Assembly: GCA_963971405.1 (NCBI GenBank)
Contig: OZ020491.1
Coordinates: forward strand, 28,008,519 to 28,072,518
Direction of reading: 5' to 3'
Length of the DNA stretch: 64,000 nucleotides
Origin: Psococerastis gibbosa
Taxonomy: Eukaryota; Arthropoda; Insecta; Psocodea; Psocidae
Made by a program: the position numbers and the translations under genes. The notes below the pieces were generated by a model. It worked only from the letters and a program-made list of their open reading frames with translations, was not told the origin of the DNA and did not search any database. How positions within the stretch are numbered: position 1 is the first letter of the stretch; every line of letters begins with the position of its first letter. Of the stretch, positions 8,634 to 19,534 are shown piece after piece.

Positions 8634-9779
8634 ATGAGTGATGAACGTTCAGAACCTCGCAATTTTCTCCAAATGGGGCTGGACGAAAGACTTATAAACC
8701 AATTAAAAGTGCTATGCATTAGGAAGCCCTTTCCTATGCAACAGTCTATGATAGAATCGATCATATCCGGTAGCAATGTTATTGTAGAGGCCGACAGGTG
8801 TGTCGGAAAAAAAACAGCGCTTTGCATCGCCATTTTGCACAAAATCAAGCCCACGAAAAATCGACGATGTCGGGTACAGGCTATTATTGCAGTTCCCACA
8901 TGGGAAACAGCCCGCGAAATCTCATCGCTACTCATGGTGTTGGGAGAACCCATCAAAAATATATGCAACGAACCAAGCGACTCAGAAGTAGACAGATTTG
9001 GCACGGAAAAAATCCAAAAAGGGGGGGTTTACGTGATTGTAGCCACTCCAGAATGTATTGCAGAATTAGTGCGTGACAAGCACTTGTACGTTGGCACTGT
9101 TGACGTTTATGCCCTCGTTGAAGCGCAGATACTAATACGTGGTAATTTTCGTGATAAGGTTGACTTTATCCTATGCAAATTACCGCCATATGTTAAATTT
9201 GTTACTCTGTCCCCTATCCCTCAAGGTGAAGAAATGTTAAATATTGAAGAAGTCAATTCGAGCCCTGCTGATGTGCGTATGTTATGTACTAGAAACAGAT
9301 GGGCGCACATTGCCAGAGTTAAGAACTGTTACGTAAAAGTAGAGGACAAGTTGCAAAAATTGCGCCTGCTATGCGAAAGGTTTAGATGTGGCAGTGACCA
9401 AGCTGTAATATTTTGTAATAAGAAAGCCACCGTTGAGGTGGTAAAAGAGGTTATTGAGGAGGAAGGGTTTTCAGTCGCTGCCTTGCATTCTGGTACTAGT
9501 AAGCCTGGACGACAATGCCTTCTGGAGCAATTTACCGATGGGGACCGCAGAGTGCTCGTTACAACTGATCTTTTTCCCCGCTGTGTTTTGGTAAAACAAG
9601 TGCCCCTTGTTGTCAACTACGATCTGCCGACACGATTTAAGGATTATTTTCGTAGGTCTTATACTTGCCAAGATGACGCCCGTTTCCTCAGTTTTGTTAC
9701 TGATGAAGAGATGTCCCAAATGAAGGACATTGAAAAGTTTTTCAACTTAGACTTGAAAATAATGGTAATCGAGGATTAA
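8634..9779 (+). CDS. eIF4A-like DEAD-box protein with eroded catalytic motifs (intronless)
   Basis: 381 codons, no intron, about the length of eIF4A minus its N-terminal arm. It aligns along both RecA-like domains of eIF4A/DDX48: PFPMQQ (Q motif, 32-37), VEADRCVGKK (motif I, 51-60; eIF4A has AQSGTGKT), PTWETA (Ia, 88-93; normally PTRELA), TPEC (Ib, 138-141; normally TPGR), LVEAQ (II, 161-165; normally LDEAD), SPI (III, 193-195; normally SAT), VIFCN (IV, 258-262), VLVTTD then PRCVL (V; normally ARGID), VVNYDLPT (327-333), and FRRSYTCQD where HRIGRGGR should be. P-loop K59 and E163 survive, but both DEAD aspartates and the motif VI arginines are lost. ATP-driven helicase activity is therefore unlikely. 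Family members unwind RNA in translation or the exon junction complex. This one is probably a retrocopy turned pseudoenzyme, kept open over 1.1 kb. A dying pseudogene is the alternative. Confidence 0.9.
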   Translation: MSDERSEPRNFLQMGLDERLINQLKVLCIRKPFPMQQSMIESIISGSNVIVEADRCVGKKTALCIAILHKIKPTKNRRCRVQAIIAVPTWETAREISSLLMVLGEPIKNICNEPSDSEVDRFGTEKIQKGGVYVIVATPECIAELVRDKHLYVGTVDVYALVEAQILIRGNFRDKVDFILCKLPPYVKFVTLSPIPQGEEMLNIEEVNSSPADVRMLCTRNRWAHIARVKNCYVKVEDKLQKLRLLCERFRCGSDQAVIFCNKKATVEVVKEVIEEEGFSVAALHSGTSKPGRQCLLEQFTDGDRRVLVTTDLFPRCVLVKQVPLVVNYDLPTRFKDYFRRSYTCQDDARFLSFVTDEEMSQMKDIEKFFNLDLKIMVIED

Positions 9780-11620
9780 GTAGTCTTCATAATTAACGCC
9801 CGATTTTTTTCCGGGTAAAATTAAGCGACTCTTTGTTGGAATGTATATTTACTTGTGTTTTTTTATGTTTTTAACATGTCACGACTGGTGTTTTTTAACC
9901 TGATTAATGTCTTAAAATACAATTTATAACTTTAACTTAGCCTATGAGGATATGAAAAATATATATTGGTCACTACTGAATCACGAAAAAATCACTCCAG
10001 CATTTCCGACAGTACAACGTTGAGCGTAAGCTCAAAAAGCCCTAAGAATACAGTCGCATATACTGTGTATAAATTTTTTAATTACTTAACTTACTAAGCA
10101 CTTGGTGCCATGCGAAATTTTAACAAAAGGAATAAAAGCTCAACTCTGTAGCTCATGCTTGAGCCATTGTGCTTTTCAAGTTGTACAAGACATTATTAAT
10201 TCGCGGTACAATAAATTTTAGTCTTGGTAATGTGATTTTTCTGATAAACTAATAGGGGGTATTAAAATGAATAAAATATTAATTATAAAATATAAATAAA
10301 AAATTAATTAATCAAAATCATGGAAAAATCGTCAACAATTAAAATACCTTATGGTTATAATTTGGCGTTTTAAATAGTCCTCTGGTTATTAGGGGGGCAA
10401 TTTCTCTTCAACTTTCCCTACGTATTAGCCTAAATAAAATATAATAATTTAAAATATAACAGTTAGAGGTTGATTCAGGGGTGTCCAATATATATTACTT
10501 TGTCGGCGAACTATTTTTTAAGTAGGCTACATTCTTAATTATTAATCCTAACACATTATTGTAACTTTTACTAAAACTAAACAATTCATATTATAGTTTG
10601 ACAACGATTTGATTTTATTACGTCAGTTTTGACAATGCAGTCTTCCCCAAATTACTATTTTTTATAAGGTTTATAATATTTAGCATGTTGTCTGTACCGT
10701 ACTTATATAGGCCTATTATTATTTTTGGGCTCTTTATATTGTATATAACGGTATAATCAATCCGCCATATATAACGGTTTTAAAATTAACTGTATGTGTA
10801 AGACTGGAAATAAATATTTTGAAACAAGAAACACATAATATTTATTTAAGCGTTAGTCTTACACTGCTCGTCCATTCTGAGGTACGCGGCTTAGCACTAG
10901 TGAACTGCTATGCATTGGAAATTGGGCGTGCCTCCTTACTGCATAACAAAAAGAATTACTTTAAAGAGTCCATTTATGCATTAAGGTGGCACCCCCTTGT
11001 TCCAATGCCTAGCATAACATCACGTAGAGTGCCCCCTTAAGACCTTAACTGACGGTGTAAGAATAACTGTATATTCTGAACCCCAATTTTAAAAAATATT
11101 TAAGGAACTTGTATATAAAAGGCGATTTGTTACTTGAAACTGTAACTGGATGAGGGACTAAACACCACACACAATCTAAATGCTTCTACAAGTACATTAT
11201 GGGTTGTAATATTTTGATTAATATTCTTTGATATTGATTCTGTAAACGTTTTGCACCAAACTAGCATTTGAAGCAGTTAATGCGAAGTCTTCAGTTATAC
11301 CACTAACACAAAAATTATTTGTTGTGACAAATTGGCTTATCCATACATGCTTCTAATTTATGTAATCTCATTTTACTGTATATTGTACAGTGAGTGGTAT
11401 ACCTTAGTTTATGGTAATATACCAAATTTGCCTTAGCTACCTGCAAACATTCAAGATTTCTGGGCCAATTTTTATTTTCTAATATACGCCCAGTCTTTGA
11501 ATAGTATGCAAAACGCCCATGTAACCTTTGTTGAGGCCCTGGATGGGGCCAACACAATGACGAGGCCCCCCAATTCCCATTTTATTTATTAATACCATAA
11601 TCGAAACCTCTTCTAAATCC
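9780..11620. other. AT-rich, no gene seen
   Basis: 3' flank of the eIF4A-like gene and beyond. Short frames (for example 10819-11040) lack any recognisable motif. A small inverted repeat pairs gcattggaaattgggc (about 10912) with the complement near 10990-11010. No other structure seen. Confidence 0.4.
10131..10136 (+). promoter_or_regulatory. Candidate poly(A) signal
   Basis: AATAAA lies 352 bases downstream of the eIF4A-like stop codon. It is the first canonical hexamer I see after the gene. Use is not proven. Confidence 0.35.
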
Positions 11621-11621
11621 C

Positions 11622-11795
11622 AAGGCCTTGCCCAGGTTTTGATTTCGGGGGGACCAAACATTTTTTTTACGTAATTTATTGACGAATTAATGGATAAATT
11701 CTTCAAAATATACAGGTTTACATACAAACATTTTTTTTTGGGGGGGGGGGGGTCCGGACCTTATGGACCACCCCCCTAGGCACGGCAAAACCCCT
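11622..11795. mobile_element. Possible hAT-like poly-G MITE
   Basis: ccttgcccaggttttgattt and a G run at the left, and cccccctaggcacggc at the right, are imperfectly inverted. The interior has a long G run followed by gtccggacc, as in the clear hAT MITE at 3376-3706. I found no clean 8-bp duplication. Confidence 0.35.
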
Positions 11796-12009
11796 TACTT
11801 CTATCAGATGTAAGGTTTCAAAAATTAAAATTAAAATTTTCATTTTAATATTTTCTATGGTCTATCGTGGTGCCAATTGGAAAGGCCCTTCTTTGGCTCT
11901 TGAGGTGGTCCTTAGGCCATGACCTCATGGTTAACAGGTCTGCTCTGATTATCCACAAAAATAATATTAACCATGTTGCCGCCAACCAGCCAGCCTGCTG
12001 TAACTTGAA

Positions 12010-12031
12010 GATGATGATGATGATGATGATT

Positions 12032-12105
<74 letters not shown>

Positions 12106-12124
12106 GAAGAAGAAGAAGAAGAAG
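12010..12124 (+). repeat. (GAT)n to (GAA)n microsatellite
   Basis: About 30 GAT triplets with one imperfection, followed by GAAGAA repeats. The methionine-rich frame 11867-12178 across it is an artefact. Confidence 0.95.
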
Positions 12125-13436
12125 GATAAGAAGGCCTTTTATACGCCACTAAGTCACGCAGTAAATTATATTATATAAAAATTAAATACTGCCACAACGC
12201 AGATGGTACAAAAAGAAAAAAATCTAGGATATCTGGGAAACGATATCTTCAAATAGCCAATGAGACAGATAAAACGGCTTGAATCATTTCATATTATTTG
12301 GAAAGCAATTTAACGTTAAAGACGCGCTTGATAGCTTCGTAACGTAATGTCCTTTTTTCGGGGCCTTCGCCTTCTTTTGGGGCCCTTCATATCAAAGAAA
12401 GGTTTTTAGGGGGGCAGGGGTAATAAGAAACCGAAGGGCGAGTTTTATGGGGGAAGAATCAATCAGTGGGGAACGCCTGGCTGGTTCCCTCCCTTATCGA
12501 ATTACAAGCCTGGCGCTTTAGGCCTAAGGGGCGTCAAGGAGGGGGGCATTTTATGGGACAAACTATTGTACCATGGTGTATTACGATCGTTATTTCTTGT
12601 TCTGTGAGTTTTAAGTTCTTTTTTACTTTTTTCTGACTGGTATCTGTACTTGGTTAAGTCATGCTTAACGACCGTTTTGTTCTATAGGAGATTCGATCTC
12701 CTTATAGAAGAGACATTTGCTTCCCACCAAAAAATATTTCTTTCCTTCTTTTTTCTTAATTTCTGCTGCCACCCGCCACTTCGCTGCTTATGCCCAGCCA
12801 TTACAAGGACCCCAGACATTTTTGGCGGGAGGAAATCTCCCATCTCTGCTATATAGAGGTCGAATCAGTCGTTAATAGGCCCCTTCTCACTTCTCAATTT
12901 TCCATAAAAATTACGAAAAGCCATAATTCATCGCATCAAACTCTATTACAACCAGAATTCCAGGCAGTTCCTCAAAAGCCCATTATTTCCATTCAAAACC
13001 GAAATTACGCATTGAGTAAGCGATCTACCTGAAAATGACTCAGCAAAAGAAGACAGCGCTGCCTATTCCCCTCCTTATGAGCTTGACATCATTATATAAA
13101 TTACAGCAAGATTAATGCTTTTTTTCCTTTAATGAGAGGATTATCTGCGATGAGGCAAAAGAGGCTCTTCACCGTGACTGAATAAATTTGAAAAACGTTT
13201 TTTTATACTGCGAGAGCTCATTTTCAATAATTCTAATGGTTATGTATTAGGGTAATCCTTGTTGAAAAACTTTTTGCAGGTTTTGAGGCTTAGAAAAAGG
13301 TTAGGGGATTTTTTTTAAGTTGATATTGAGTACCTACTTAGAAATAGTATTTTTTTTTATAAAGATAAATTTAAATGGAGAATACTCATGAAATTGAATA
13401 GAACAATGACGAACATAAGAATAAGAGCGTAAGAAT
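12125..13436. other. No gene; short family T scrap
   Basis: At about 12627-12670 the word tggtatctgtacttggttaa with gtcatgctta matches dispersed family T (full copies at 22263, 34587, 46728 and 47575). The remainder has no recognisable gene. Confidence 0.45.
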
Positions 13437-13990
13437 TCTGGGGGGGGGGGGGGGTATCGATAGTACAATAATCGTAAGAAATTTGGTAAAAATATAGCCA
13501 GTTGAAAGTATAAATAATGTATGAAAATGATACTGTATTTACCCTGCCTATATGGGAAGGGGGGCTGGGGATCCCCCCGGGGAATTTTTTTGATAAAATT
13601 GGCGTGAAAAAGTGAAGTCTATGTAATTTTTATTTTTGGTAGTAGGAATATTTAGATTTTACCGTAGAAGATTCATATATCTTCAAACAGGGGGGCTTGG
13701 GGTCTCCTCTGGGGTAATTTGTTGATAAAATAGGCGCGAAATGGTGGAGTTACGGGTATTTTCATAACAGTGCATTTTAGATTTTACCGACGAAGATTCA
13801 CTTAGCCTAGCTGAAACTGCACTGGGGGAAATGTTTGAAAAATTGGCTCAAAATTGGGATTTTACATATTTTTACACTCCAAGATGAGATTTTTTTAAAA
13901 GTTAGGGAAAAAAATTTGAGGAATTTTTTTTAGGGAGGGGTGGATTAAACCGAATGACCCTCATCCCCCTCTGGGTGAAGATCCCTAACT
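13437..13990. repeat. G-rich degenerate tandem segments
   Basis: A 14-G run near 13440 is followed by two related segments (about 13556-13680 and 13685-13800). Each has a gggggcttgggg-type block, a tgataaaat block and agattttaccg. This looks like a decayed tandem repeat. Its ggggtctccccgg words resemble 3590-3606. Confidence 0.5.
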
Positions 13991-14399
13991 AGTTTTCTAT
14001 TTATACGTGACAAGCAAGCTAGTGAACGATATTCGAACAGACCCTTAATTGAATAAAACAAATCCGCAATAGCCTGCAGTCAGCAGCCATTGAACAATCA
14101 ATTTAGAAAATTTCAAAAGCTAAATAAAATTAATAATCGGATGATAATTCTAATTCAGAATATTAATCTACTGTAATATTACAAATTCCAATACTAATCG
14201 GGACTTCATTATTAGAAAATCGGAATTCCGATTAAAACTCAATTTTAATATTTGCTTGAAGGCTTCTCATATTGAAAACTGAATTTGCTAAACTATATAT
14301 AATTCAAAACAATACAATGCGCATATTTTACAGCATTAATTTAAAATTAAAAACCTGCCTAGGGTAGGTAGCCGTAGGAATACATCCTGGACCACTAGT

Positions 14400-14492
14400 C
14401 ACAGTCGAGAGTTAATCCGTCACTGCTGACAGGGCTGCTTAAAAGCAGAAATGCTGAAACCAGGCGTTGGAAAACAAACAAGCAATAACCCG
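14400..14492 (+). mobile_element. 3' scrap of SINE family U
   Basis: ctgacagggctgcttaaaag followed by cagaaatgctgaaa matches the 3' region of the 5S-headed SINE found at 28178-28535 and elsewhere. Confidence 0.55.
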
Positions 14493-14672
14493 CCATTGAA
14501 TAGGCGTCTCTCAAATAATGTGGAACTCTATGGGTTGCCTACTTACTGGTCATTTAGATTGCCATGCAATTTTTTAAATGGCGCTTAATAAGGCTGTCCC
14601 CAACCAGAAGTGGGTCCAGAGGATCCGGACCCGCCCCCATAATTGCAATTAGATAGAATGAAGTTTTAAATA

Positions 14673-15350
14673 CATTAGGATACCTCACCTCCGGTGACGT
14701 CAGATGGACCCCCCGAAAATTTCTGACTACGGCCATGGCTGCCCCCTCTACTGGATACGCCTCTGCTTCCAACTTTAGCATGTACCCCCTAATCATCCAC
14801 GGTTCTAGAAATTCAAAATCAATACGGAACAGACGGATTCGAGGTAATTATAAGGGGTGGGTCATAACAATGGGCGACTTTCATTATAATACGTGTTAGA
14901 AATAAGGGAGGGGGGAGGGGGGGTTTGTTTGGACCCACTCAAGTGAAGATGAATCCTCATCATACGATTTTAGGAGCCCCCCTCCCTCTAATAATGAAGA
15001 GAAGTGCCGAGGATTAGGATACCTCACCTCCGGTGACGTCAGATGGGCCCCCCGAAAATTTCTGACTACGGCCATGGCTGCCTCCTCTACTGGATACGCC
15101 TCTGCTTCCAACTTTAGCATGTACCCCCAAATCATCCACGGTTCTAGAAATTCAAAATCAATACGGAACAGACGGATTCGAGGTAATTATAAGGGGTGGG
15201 TCATAACAATGGGCGACTTTCATTATAATAGGTGTTAGAAATAAGGGAGGGGGGAGGGGGGTTTGTTTGGACCCACTCAAGTGAAGATGAATCCTCATCA
15301 TACGTTTTTAGGAGCCCCCCTTCCTCTAATAATGAAGAGAAGTGCCGAGA
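14673..15350. repeat. 339-bp tandem duplication
   Basis: Two adjacent units (14673-15011 and 15012-15350) are almost identical. Each begins attaggatacctcacctccg and ends gaagagaagtgccga. Small length differences occur in the G run and near the agcccccct word. Similarity is high enough for a recent event. The block cctccggtgacgtcagatgg resembles family X at 26020. Confidence 0.9.
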
Positions 15351-15621
15351 GGCTCCCCCGTTTAGATTGAAATAATTTTTCGTTTTAGCCTGTCTTGGAG
15401 GGCTTCCAATTTTATAGGTAATGTGGAGATGATTTTGCGATGAGGGCCTTCAATTAGGAAAGCCGGGCTGATTGGTTACTGTTGGAATTGAAGAAGAATT
15501 CCAAAATTTCTATTTAAGAGCAATCTATGGGGTGTAAGCTAATTAAAATCTCGCCCCAGTAACCTTACATGGACAAAAGTGCTATTTGAAAAGCTCTTAA
15601 AATAATATATAAATTTTACTT
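15351..15621. other. No feature seen
   Basis: Nothing recognised between the tandem duplication and the long-TIR transposon. Confidence 0.35.
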
Positions 15622-16107
15622 ACTGTTCGCCCAGAAAAGTTTGCAAATGTCCATGAAAATATCCCTTAATGCTTTACTAAGTCGGGGACAAGCCCCGCCT
15701 CTCCATATAAATTCCCTATGCTGCATTTTCAAATCAGATAGAACTACTTTGCATGTGTTTGTATACACAATACTTACGGGGGTTCCATTCCAAATTTAAT
15801 GCATTAAGGTCACAAGTGGACATTGCTTATTTTTTTAGCTAAAATTGTCGATCTGTTGCACTTTTTACGAATTCACGACTCCAATGTCAAAATTTAAATT
15901 TAAATTTTCTGAATGTTAGTTAATTGTCTTCAACTACTGTAGCAACGTTAGTGGAACAGTTTTAGGATCATCATAGAACAAAATCAAAGCAATATTTATT
16001 GTTATAAATATTATTAGTGATGCGTTTCTTGAATTTGAGAAATTTATAAAATTTTCATCTTACCATACTGTGTTATAAAATGGATCAACTTGAAAGTAGG
16101 AAGTTAA

Positions 16108-16310
16108 CTTAAGGGCGTTCAGGCCACAGAATAGAGTTTCTGTGTATCACTCCAATAAGGGTCTCGTCAAGGTATACAATGCGATTTCCTTCAGACCTGG
16201 CGTTTCGGATTCCTTTTAAATACCTATAACGCCAAGAAAGCGTGCGTGGCGACTCGACCAAGACGTTGTATTTTGTCAAACATCTTAAATCTGCCCAGCA
16301 TTTATATTGT
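16108..16310 (-). pseudogene. Transposase remnant, DDE-type (IS630/Tc1-like)
   Basis: One minus-strand frame reads TLSWRYRYLKGIRNARSEG, then NRIVYLDET and LIGVIHRNSILW. The pattern R-x-YL-x2-IR-x3-SEG-x3-VYLDETW is that of DDE transposases of the IS630/Tc1/mariner group, where the D of YLDET is catalytic. Here the usual W after DET is L. The frame stops as it enters the left arm and has no intact upstream domain, so the gene is internally deleted. Confidence 0.6.
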
Positions 16311-16694
16311 GACTTCTTTGTTTCTGCTGCACTTCTGATGCGTGTATTTATTTTATAAAAGTCTCCTCAACCGACTGGTTGTGTTTTTTATTTTACCTGA
16401 AATGAAGACGAGGAGGCTCTCCTTGGGCATTTGGTAACGACCATCAAGCTCTAATATTTCTTGTCGCAGGGTGTCCAAGCTTAACAGTCAGCAATCAGTC
16501 AGCAATCATCCTAGGATGAATATACATAATTATGGGGTTCCTTATCATACTTTCATCACATTCGTCGAGATTATTGTAGTATTTTTGACGTCTTCTTTCC
16601 TTGATATTTTTGTTGATTTTATACCTCGACGGACTCCTAGTCTAGGAGTCCTAGACTCTGTATATAGGCTATATGTATATAACTTTCAACTTCC

Positions 16695-16895
16695 TTAAAT
16701 AGTTCGCAAAGGTTTAAGATCATCATTCATGCCTCCTAGTGAATTTGCTTGCCTTACCAAACGGTTCATGCGGAAATGTTGCTTCAGTTGCTTCCTCTTA
16801 CTAGGCCTGCTTCCTTTGGTAAGACTTACCACTCTTTTCTGTGGTCTGAATGCCCTTAACTTCGATATTAACGGTCTACTTTCAAGTTGATCCAT
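16695..16895 (-). pseudogene. Transposase N-terminal remnant (MDQLES...)
   Basis: 66 codons begin with the ATG embedded in the right inverted arm. The product is very basic (RPQKRVVSLTKGSRPSKRKQ), consistent with a DNA-binding N-terminus. It runs in the same direction as the YLDET remnant 400 bp downstream and is probably the same gene. I do not recognise a named domain. Confidence 0.45.
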
Positions 16896-17359
16896 TTTAT
16901 AACACAGTAGGCCTGTGGTAAGATGAAAATTTTATAAATTTCTCAAATTCAAGAAACGCATTACTAATAATATTTATAACAATAAATATTGCTTTGATTT
17001 TGTTCTATGATGACCCTAAGACCGTTCTACTAACGTTGCTACAGTAGTTGAAGACAATTAACTAACATTCAGAAATTTTAAATTTTAATTTTGACATTGG
17101 AGTCGTGAATTCGTAAAAAGTGCAACAGATCGACAATTTTAGCTAAAAAAATAAGCAATGTCCACTTGTGACCTTAATGCATTGAATTTGGAATGGAACC
17201 CCCGTAAGTTTTGTGTATACAAACACATGCAAAGTAGTTCTATCTGATTTGAAAATGCAGCATAGGGAATTTACATGGAGAGGCGGGGCTTGTCCCCGAC
17301 TTGGTAAAGCATTAAGGGATATTTTCATGGACATTTGCAAACTTTTCTGGGCGAACAGT

Positions 17360-17850
17360 TGGCTACTTACTTGATTTAAAAAAAAAAAAAAAAAAACATA
17401 ATTCCGTCTCAGGCCTGATGATGGTGATGATGGGACTGATGATGGCACCCACTCCCTAAACGTCGCCCCTTTCCCCTGACGATGGACTCCACCCTAATTG
17501 TTCGATGACTATGGGGTCCATGCCTCTAATGAATATTAACACAGTAGGAAATGTTAGTCCAATTAAACTAACACTTTGTTAAATGGCTAGTACGGTATAG
17601 TATATTTGTGATAATAGGCTTTTATTTATTAATTATTTGTAGTTTTTAAGGTGTACCAATACGTACTGTATCTCTACAACGACATTGCTATGTAGTGAAC
17701 TAAATATGGATATAATGACCTACAATTGTGTATCATCCATTCATTCATTCGAAAATTGCTTGTATTAAAATATCTCTCATCGCTTCCCGCGAATAATATT
17801 AATTCTCCTGCACACTTTGCGACACTGCCGGATAATTAACCAAACATTAA
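17360..17850. other. No gene seen
   Basis: Contains an A run (about 17377-17396) and AT-rich sequence. Nothing recognised. Confidence 0.35.
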
Positions 17851-17982
17851 CGCGCGGAGCTACGGTGTTTGCCACAATTGGCGCGAACGTAGCTACGGTG
17901 TTTGATTTGATACAATTGGCGCGAAGGTAGCTACGGTGTTTGATTTGATAGAATTGGCGCGAAGGTAGCTACGGTGTTTGTG
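17851..17982 (+). repeat. 38-bp minisatellite, about 4 units
   Basis: The word gctacggtgttt recurs at 17859, 17892, 17930 and 17968 with attggcgcgaaggta between. The spacing is 33, 38 and 38 bp. Confidence 0.85.
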
Positions 17983-18299
17983 TCACAAACAGTCGAGTGA
18001 AGGAAGTGGCGGATATAGAGGGAAACGGGAGGGGGGAGCGTAGTGGCAAAAAAGTTTGTTGGATTAAATACATTTAAATTCCCTGCTGTCGCAAAACCTG
18101 TGACAGGTTGATGAATTTATTTTCTGAAAATTTAAAAAGGTGTTGGTTCTATTGAAGGTTTTCACTGTGGAAATCAATTTGTTAGATACTGTTGAAAGTC
18201 AATGAGTTTGTGACGTCTGAAGACCGGTTTATGGGGGGGGGGGTCTTCATTTATTTATTTTAACCATCCATCGGCTGACTTGAGGGAACTAAGGAAATT

Positions 18300-18660
18300 G
18301 TAGAGTAGTGGTACAGACTCCAACTTTCCCCCGAAAGATTGTTAGTTAGTGTCCTTCACTTGCTACATTTTCTGGCCATTCTTCGGAGGGCCTGCAAAGC
18401 CAAGGACGGATACAGGGGGGGCAGGGGGGTAGCTGCCCCCCAAATTTAATAAGTCATTGTAAAATAATTTATTACGCTCAAATTTGATCGATCCTACGCA
18501 TGTTTTCCTATTTTGACCCACAACTAACCCCCCCTCCCCAAAATAATGGACTGGATCCGTCTCTGTGCAAAGCAGGCGGTCCCGGGTTTTCCTAGTTGAG
18601 GGTAAGAGAGGGTTTTATAACCCTAACTCCCCTAGATTGGTTTAGTAATAGAATAGTCAA
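18300..18660 (+). mobile_element. SINE family W, copy split by a hAT MITE
   Basis: The tRNA-like head (tagagtagtggtacagactc) lies at 18300-18370, the body to 18400, and the rest resumes at 18574 (aggcggtcccgggttttcct). A 165-bp hAT MITE with its target duplication sits between. Confidence 0.75.
18401..18565. mobile_element. hAT MITE inserted in a SINE (family Z)
   Basis: Perfect 8-bp duplications tgcaaagc at 18393-18400 and 18566-18573 flank caaggacggatacag ... ctggatccgtctctg. The inverted ends match at most positions. The interior has G and C runs. The host SINE gives the unoccupied sequence. A relative is at 37068-37235. Confidence 0.88.
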
Positions 18661-18734
18661 TATTTTATTTATTTATTTAAAACACAGTACACAATGTAAG
18701 TCCATCTTCGGCGGGGATTCCACCGACCTCTAAC

Positions 18735-19076
18735 TGCAAAATACACATACGGTGACGTGGTAGCAGATATCATTAATAAAGGCGGGGTTTCAGCCGACCT
18801 GTAATTGCGGAATGCAAATGACATTGATGGGAATTATTGTTTTAGTCTATGCCATAGTTAAAATTGATCAATGATCATAGAGTAAAATCACAAACAAACT
18901 AAAATTAAACAATGGCGTCATGGGATATGTTATGTACAAACATTTTTATAGATTTCTATAAAAAGAAAAATTTAAATTTCCGTCAAAGTCATTTGGATTC
19001 TGCAATGAGAGGTCGGTGGAAACCCCGCCTTTATTAATGATATCTGCTACCACGTCACCGTATGTGTATTTTGCAC
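18735..19076. mobile_element. Nested hairpin MITE (outer M-type, inner S-type)
   Basis: Outer arms: gcaaaatacacatacggtga followed by cgtggtagcagatatc at the left, and the exact complement ending at 19076. Inside, from about 18777 to 19033, a second inverted pair (aaggcggggtttc ... gaaaccccgcctt, with gacctgtaattgcgg opposite ctgcaatgagaggtc) encloses an AT-rich loop. The same two-layer structure recurs at 35694-36079, so it is a stable composite and not a chance insertion. No ORF. Confidence 0.8.
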
Positions 19077-19530
19077 TACCCAGCAAGCCTGTCACTGAGA
19101 ATATGACCAACGACGAAAATAACATATGTTTGAGCAGTGATCATGTGAGACAAGATAACTGTCTAATGCCACGTCTGACAAATATCAATTTGACAACTGA
19201 AACCCGTTTTCGATTTCCCGCCTGAATTCAAACTGGCATTCTTGTCGATTCCCCGGCAGCTGAGGCGTGACATAGTTTTACGCTAGTTTTCACACTGTTT
19301 CCGGTGGTTATTGGCCTGTCAAATTTTCAAAATATGCTGACAGACTGCTTTCGGCGGCCCTTCTAACAGAGTGTTGGGGCTTTATTGTATTTATTTCTGG
19401 GTTGCTGACTGATACGGTACGACTTATACATGCGACTCAAATGAACGCAACGGCCTGATAAATTCAAGGGGATAACTTTATTAGTACTCACATTTTACTT
19501 TATTCCAAACCATAGGAAATCAGGTCGATG
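19077..19530. other. No gene seen
   Basis: Unremarkable sequence between two hairpin MITEs. Confidence 0.35.
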
Positions 19531-19534
19531 CATG

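Larger units (their letters stand above)
15622..17359 (-). mobile_element. DNA transposon with ~480-bp inverted termini
   Basis: The left arm (15622-16099) and right arm (16877-17359) are reverse complements with scattered mismatches and small indels. Shared words include actgttcgcccagaaaagtt, gcggggcttgtcccc (inverted) and gttgctacagtagttgaag. Both arms end internally at the ATG of MDQLESR, so the terminal repeats run into a coding start. The 780-bp centre carries transposase remnants on the minus strand. The target duplication is unclear: TACTTACT occurs in both flanks but not abutting both ends cleanly. The poly(A)-like run at 17377 lies outside. Confidence 0.8.

Noticed and set aside
8612-9719. 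Minus-strand and alternative frames over the eIF4A-like gene
   Set aside because: They overlap the clearly homologous plus frame and have no similarity of their own.
11867-12178. Methionine-rich 103-codon frame
   Set aside because: It is the translation of a (GAT)n/(GAA)n microsatellite with no flanking motif.
15622-17359. Polinton/Maverick because of the long inverted ends
   Set aside because: Far too short, no polymerase or integrase, and the remnant is a YLDET-type transposase.
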